A DNA stretch of 6,677 nucleotides, from assembly GCA_004557315.1 (NCBI GenBank), contig SFEH01000113.1, positions 1 to 6,677 on the forward strand. Direction: 5' to 3'. The position numbers and the translations under genes were made by a program. This stretch comes from Bacteroidales bacterium (GTDB taxonomy: Bacteria > Bacteroidota > Bacteroidia > Bacteroidales > UBA3663). This document shows positions 5,966-6,677 of the stretch, piece after piece (position 1 is the stretch's first letter; each line of letters begins with the position of its first letter). A model generated the notes under the pieces. It made no database searches and was not told the origin of the DNA. It worked only from the letters and a program-made list of their open reading frames with translations.

Positions 5966-6677
5966 TTATCTTAATTGAGCTCCAAGCTTTGTCTCGAAGT
6001 TCTTGATGAGTTTCTGCATCAAGCCGTCGATCTGCTTGTCAACCAATGTCTTTTCTGTATCCTGGATAATGAATGAGACTGCATAGCTCTTTGTACCCTC
6101 TGGGAGGTTCTTGCCCTCATACACGTCAAAGAGGTTGACGCTCTTGAGGAGCTTGCGATCGGTCTCGAATGCGAGTTTCTCTATGTCGGCAAACTTCACG
6201 TCCTTGCTGACGAGGAGCGCGAGGTCACGCTTGACAGGAGGGAACTTGGCAATCTCTTCCTGCTCGACCTTCACCTTGAGTGCGTCCTTGACAAGTGACT
6301 TCCAGTTGAGGTCGGCATAATAGACTTCCTGGTCTATGTCGAATTTCTTCAGTATCTTGTTTGAAACGATACCGAGTGTCGCCAATACCTTGCCTCGTGG
6401 AGTAGAGACGTTGAGTCCTGCAGCGAAGATGTCGTCCTGGAACTGCTGCTGCTTGAGCTGGCAGTCAAGACCGAGTCGCTTCAGGATGTTGAGCACAGCC
6501 GCCTTAAGCTCGAAGAATGTTGCTTTCTGGTCGGCAACAGCCCATGAGCCAGTATTGCGATGGCCAGTGAGCCAGAGTGCAAGGTGGCTCTCTTCGCTGT
6601 AGCCTGCAATGCCACGACCTTCCTGCTGTACTTCGAGTGCAGTCTTTTCGCCCGATGCTACTTGCTGATTCACAGCC
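5966..6677 (-). CDS. pheT: Phenylalanyl-tRNA synthetase beta subunit, C-terminal part (5' end cut by window edge)
   Basis: The last 237 codons of PheT, the large subunit of the cytoplasmic (alpha-beta)2 enzyme that charges tRNA-Phe. Bacterial PheT is about 800 residues, so roughly 70 percent lies beyond the right edge, including the B3/B4 editing and B5 domains. Visible are the end of the catalytic-like module (RGIAGYSEESHLALWLTGHR and SWAVADQKATFFELKAAVLNILKRLGL, about the first 70 residues) and the C-terminal ferredoxin-fold anticodon-binding domain (FDX-ACB, roughly 5969-6247). The latter starts at KFPPVKRDLALLV and continues through FDVYEGKNLPEGTKSYAVSFIIQ, with the expected basic residues and a closing LGAQLR. 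The frame stays open to the edge with no true start; a GTG at 6671-6673 lies inside the gene. It ends with TAA at 5966-5968 and is followed by yebC. Confidence 0.95.
   Translation of the reverse strand, partial: AVNQQVASGEKTALEVQQEGRGIAGYSEESHLALWLTGHRNTGSWAVADQKATFFELKAAVLNILKRLGLDCQLKQQQFQDDIFAAGLNVSTPRGKVLATLGIVSNKILKKFDIDQEVYYADLNWKSLVKDALKVKVEQEEIAKFPPVKRDLALLVSKDVKFADIEKLAFETDRKLLKSVNLFDVYEGKNLPEGTKSYAVSFIIQDTEKTLVDKQIDGLMQKLIKNFETKLGAQLR

Overview
The window reads as chromosomal housekeeping DNA from a member of the Bacteroidales, most likely Prevotella-like. Three things point there: the Bacteroidetes style of the LptF/LptG permease and YebC protein, the pairing of a PCC-beta-like MmdA with an OadG-type small subunit and an Ala/Pro-linked biotin carrier, and A/T-rich start regions without a clear Shine-Dalgarno. 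The genus is inferred from remembered family style only. All seven genes lie on the minus strand, so transcription runs from the right edge to the left. I see no tRNA, rRNA, CRISPR array, insertion sequence or prophage gene.

In order of transcription: the C-terminal 237 codons of pheT (phenylalanyl-tRNA synthetase beta, cut by the right edge); yebC 29 bp further on; a 151-bp intergenic stretch (5063-5213) rich in small repeats and inverted repeats; then a tight run of mmdA, an OadG-type small subunit gene, mmdC, an LptF/LptG permease gene and a class I aminotransferase gene cut by the left edge. Gaps inside this run are 35 bp, 51 bp, a 1-bp TAATG overlap and 37 bp, with no evident terminator, so it could be one transcript.

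MmdA, the OadG-like protein and MmdC are three of the four parts of a biotin-dependent, sodium-pumping methylmalonyl-CoA decarboxylase, which would make propionyl-CoA in the succinate-to-propionate pathway. The membrane pump subunit MmdB is not here: the slot after mmdC is taken by the lipopolysaccharide-export permease, joined to mmdC by overlapping stop and start codons.

I found no clearly new system. The least explained DNA is 5116-5206, between yebC and mmdA. It holds three copies of a 19-bp element (GCTGWTACRGAANARCAGC), each pair matching at 16 of 19 positions, two in one orientation and one inverted. They are arranged so that two mutually exclusive hairpins can form.
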